A DNA stretch of 8,356 bases, taken from positions 191 through 8,546 of the forward strand of contig DDJH01000002.1 of the NCBI GenBank assembly GCA_002338895.1, in the 5' to 3' direction. Of this stretch, positions 7,060 to 8,356 are shown piece by piece; the stretch's first letter is position 1, and every line of letters starts with the position of its first letter. The position numbers were made by a program, and so were the translations under genes. Origin of the DNA: Lentisphaeria bacterium UBA1829 (GTDB lineage Bacteria; Verrucomicrobiota; Lentisphaeria; Victivallales; UBA1829). The notes beneath the pieces were generated by a model that was not told where the DNA came from, searched no databases, and worked only from the letters and a program-made list of their open reading frames with translations.

Positions 7060-7087
7060 TTGAAAAAATGAAATAAAATGGTACATT
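7060..7087 (+). promoter_or_regulatory. Promoter of ychF (and probably murJ)
   Basis: TTGAAA (7060-7065), 16 bases, TACATT (7082-7087), 45 bases before the ATG at 7133, in an AT-rich patch between divergent genes. TAAAAT at 7074-7079 looks more like a canonical -10, but only 8 bases separate it from TTGAAA and no -35 lies at the right distance. I found no convincing murD promoter on the opposite strand. Confidence 0.6.
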
Positions 7088-7132
7088 TCCCGTTGTTGTT
7101 TTTTCAATTTTAACTGCGACTGGAGTGTTTCA

Positions 7133-8233
7133 ATGGGATTTGCCTGTGGATTTGTCGGACTCCCGAACGTCGGGAAGTCAACGCTGTTCAATGCTCTGTG
7201 CAAGGGAGGAGCCGTTGCGGCGAACTTCCCGTTCTGCACGATCGAGCCGAATACGGGAGTCGTTCCGGTGCCGGACAAGCGGCTGGACGACCTCGCCAAG
7301 CTGGAACACTCCGCCAAAGTGGTTCCGGCAACGATGAAATTCATCGACATCGCCGGACTGGTGGAAGGCGCAAGCAAGGGGGAAGGACTCGGAAACCAGT
7401 TCCTCGGCCATATCCGGAATGTGGATGCGGTGGCGCATGTGGTGCGCATGTTCCGGGATTCCGATGTGGTTCATGTGGAGGGGAACGTCGATCCCTCCCG
7501 CGATCTGGAACTGATCCTGACCGAGCTGATGCTCGCGGATCTGGAATTCCTCCAGAAGAAGATCGAACGGGGGAAGAAACAGGCGCGGAGCGGAGATCCG
7601 GAGCTGAAGGCGGAGCTGGAGCTGGCGTCGTCGTTCATCGCGGATTTGGAGCAGGGACGTCTTCCCTCGTATGACCGCGAGGATCCGAAGCTCGACCGGA
7701 TCGCAAAATCCATGCAGCTGCTGACGCTGACTCCGGCCTTCGTGTGCGCAAACACCGACGAGGAGTCCTTCCGCAACTTCGGACAGGACGACGTCTCCCG
7801 GAAACTGATCGAAGACGCCGCGAAACACGGCATGGAAGTGGTCCCCGTCTGCGCGAAACTGGAGGAGGACCTCGCCCAGCTGGAACCGGAGGAGGCTCTC
7901 GCGTTCCTGGAGGATATCGGCGTGGAGAAAAGCGGTCTGGAGCGGGTGATCGCCACCGGATACAAACTGCTGGACTACATCACGTTCTTCACCTCCGGAC
8001 CGGACGAATCCCGCGCATGGACCGTGACCCGCGGCTCCACGGCTCCGCAGGCCGCCGGCAAGATCCATACCGATATGGAACGCGGCTTCATCCGCATGGA
8101 GATCGTCTCCTATGAGGATCTGATGAAATACGGAAACTGGAACGCCGCAAAGACGGCCGGAAAACTCCGCATCGAAGGAAAAGACTATATCGTGCAGGAC
8201 GGCGATTCGGTGTTCGTCCGCTTCTCGGTCTGA
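7133..8233 (+). CDS. ychF: Redox/stress-linked P-loop ATPase/GTPase YchF (OLA1 family)
   Basis: 366 residues, matching the family length. The start follows GGAG at 7122-7125, 7 bases upstream. YchF is a cytoplasmic, ribosome-associated member of the Obg-HflX translation-factor group and is known to prefer ATP over GTP. Visible elements: P-loop G-L-P-N-V-G-K-S (9-16) followed by T-L-F-N-A-L, a G2-region N-F-P-F-C-T-I-E-P-N, G3 D-I-A-G-L-V (from Asp72) followed by G-E-G-L-G-N-Q-F-L, a helical insertion (~130-200), N-T-D-E (207-210) in place of the GTP-specific N-K-x-D, as expected for the family, and a C-terminal TGS domain (~283-366) with H-T-D-M-E-R-G-F-I and D-Y-I-V-Q-D-G-D. murJ follows 17 bp downstream and is probably co-transcribed. 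Confidence 0.97.
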   Translation: MGFACGFVGLPNVGKSTLFNALCKGGAVAANFPFCTIEPNTGVVPVPDKRLDDLAKLEHSAKVVPATMKFIDIAGLVEGASKGEGLGNQFLGHIRNVDAVAHVVRMFRDSDVVHVEGNVDPSRDLELILTELMLADLEFLQKKIERGKKQARSGDPELKAELELASSFIADLEQGRLPSYDREDPKLDRIAKSMQLLTLTPAFVCANTDEESFRNFGQDDVSRKLIEDAAKHGMEVVPVCAKLEEDLAQLEPEEALAFLEDIGVEKSGLERVIATGYKLLDYITFFTSGPDESRAWTVTRGSTAPQAAGKIHTDMERGFIRMEIVSYEDLMKYGNWNAAKTAGKLRIEGKDYIVQDGDSVFVRFSV

Positions 8234-8250
8234 GAAAGACGGACGGAAGA

Positions 8251-8356
8251 ATGGCGGGCGGAAGCGGAATTTTCAAAAGCACGATGGGATACTCCTTCGT
8301 GATCTTCCTCAGCCGGGTGCTGGGGCTGTTCCGGGAGATTCTTTCCGCTCAGATCC
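8251..8356 (+). CDS. murJ: Lipid II flippase MurJ (MviN), N-terminal fragment cut by the window end
   Basis: Only the first 35 codons are visible: M-A-G-G-S-G-I-F-K-S-T-M-G-Y-S-F-V and then F-L-S-R-V-L-G-L-F-R-E-I-L. The S-R-(V/I)-L-G-L-x-R-(D/E) signature in the first transmembrane helix is characteristic of MurJ/MviN, the inner-membrane protein that flips lipid-linked peptidoglycan precursor to the periplasm. The ATG is 17 bases after the ychF stop, with a modest GGA at 8241-8243 spaced 7 bases away. An in-frame ATG at 8284 (Met12) is an alternative start, but the upstream one lies nearer the ychF end and has the better-placed GGA. Rest of the protein is outside the window. Confidence 0.88.
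   Translation, partial: MAGGSGIFKSTMGYSFVIFLSRVLGLFREILSAQI

Noticed and set aside
7074..7079. TAAAAT as the ychF -10 box
   Set aside because: Close to consensus, but only 8 bases follow TTGAAA and no -35 box lies 16-18 bases upstream; the downstream TACATT fits spacing and matches the other promoters.
7178..8068. 296-residue - strand open frame opposite ychF
   Set aside because: It mirrors the strongly conserved ychF coding sequence and has no independent signal.

Overview
The window reads as chromosome of a GC-rich (roughly 60%), probably Lentisphaerota/Victivallis-like bacterium of the PVC group. This rests on a prepilin-type DUF1559-like protein next to a very large secreted polysaccharide-degrading enzyme with CBM9-like and CBM4_9-like modules, a combination I associate with Lentisphaerae and Planctomycetes. 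The lineage is inferred from gene content only. Almost all of the sequence is explained by six genes, two of them cut by the window edges.

Left half (1-5516, + strand), carbohydrate use. First comes the 3' part of a pseudopilin-like protein gene. After 25 bp follows a 1153-residue exported multi-domain glycoside hydrolase with a clan GH-A, GH39-like catalytic barrel, closed by a strong intrinsic terminator. Next is a separately promoted CE7-type carbohydrate (acetyl-xylan) esterase without a signal peptide. A plausible division of labour is extracellular attack on a hemicellulose by the hydrolase and intracellular deacetylation of imported acetylated oligosaccharides by the esterase. The actual substrate is not shown by the sequence.

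Right half (5581-8356), housekeeping. murD (peptidoglycan precursor ligase) lies on the - strand, convergent with the esterase gene. Divergent from it across a 214-bp intergenic region are ychF (universally conserved Obg-class P-loop ATPase/GTPase) and, 17 bp later, the first codons of a murJ/mviN lipid II flippase gene. Two steps of the lipid II pathway therefore flank ychF.

The most useful structure outside the genes is a recurring promoter-like pattern, [A/T]TGAAA-N16/17-TACATT. It lies 24-47 bp upstream of all three complete + strand genes, and I found TACATT nowhere else on that strand by eye. TTCCGG-type palindromes lie just upstream of two of these promoters. I do not see a CRISPR array, transposon, RNA gene, or clearly new defence or mobile system. 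The prepilin-plus-glycosidase pair is the only candidate for something less well described.
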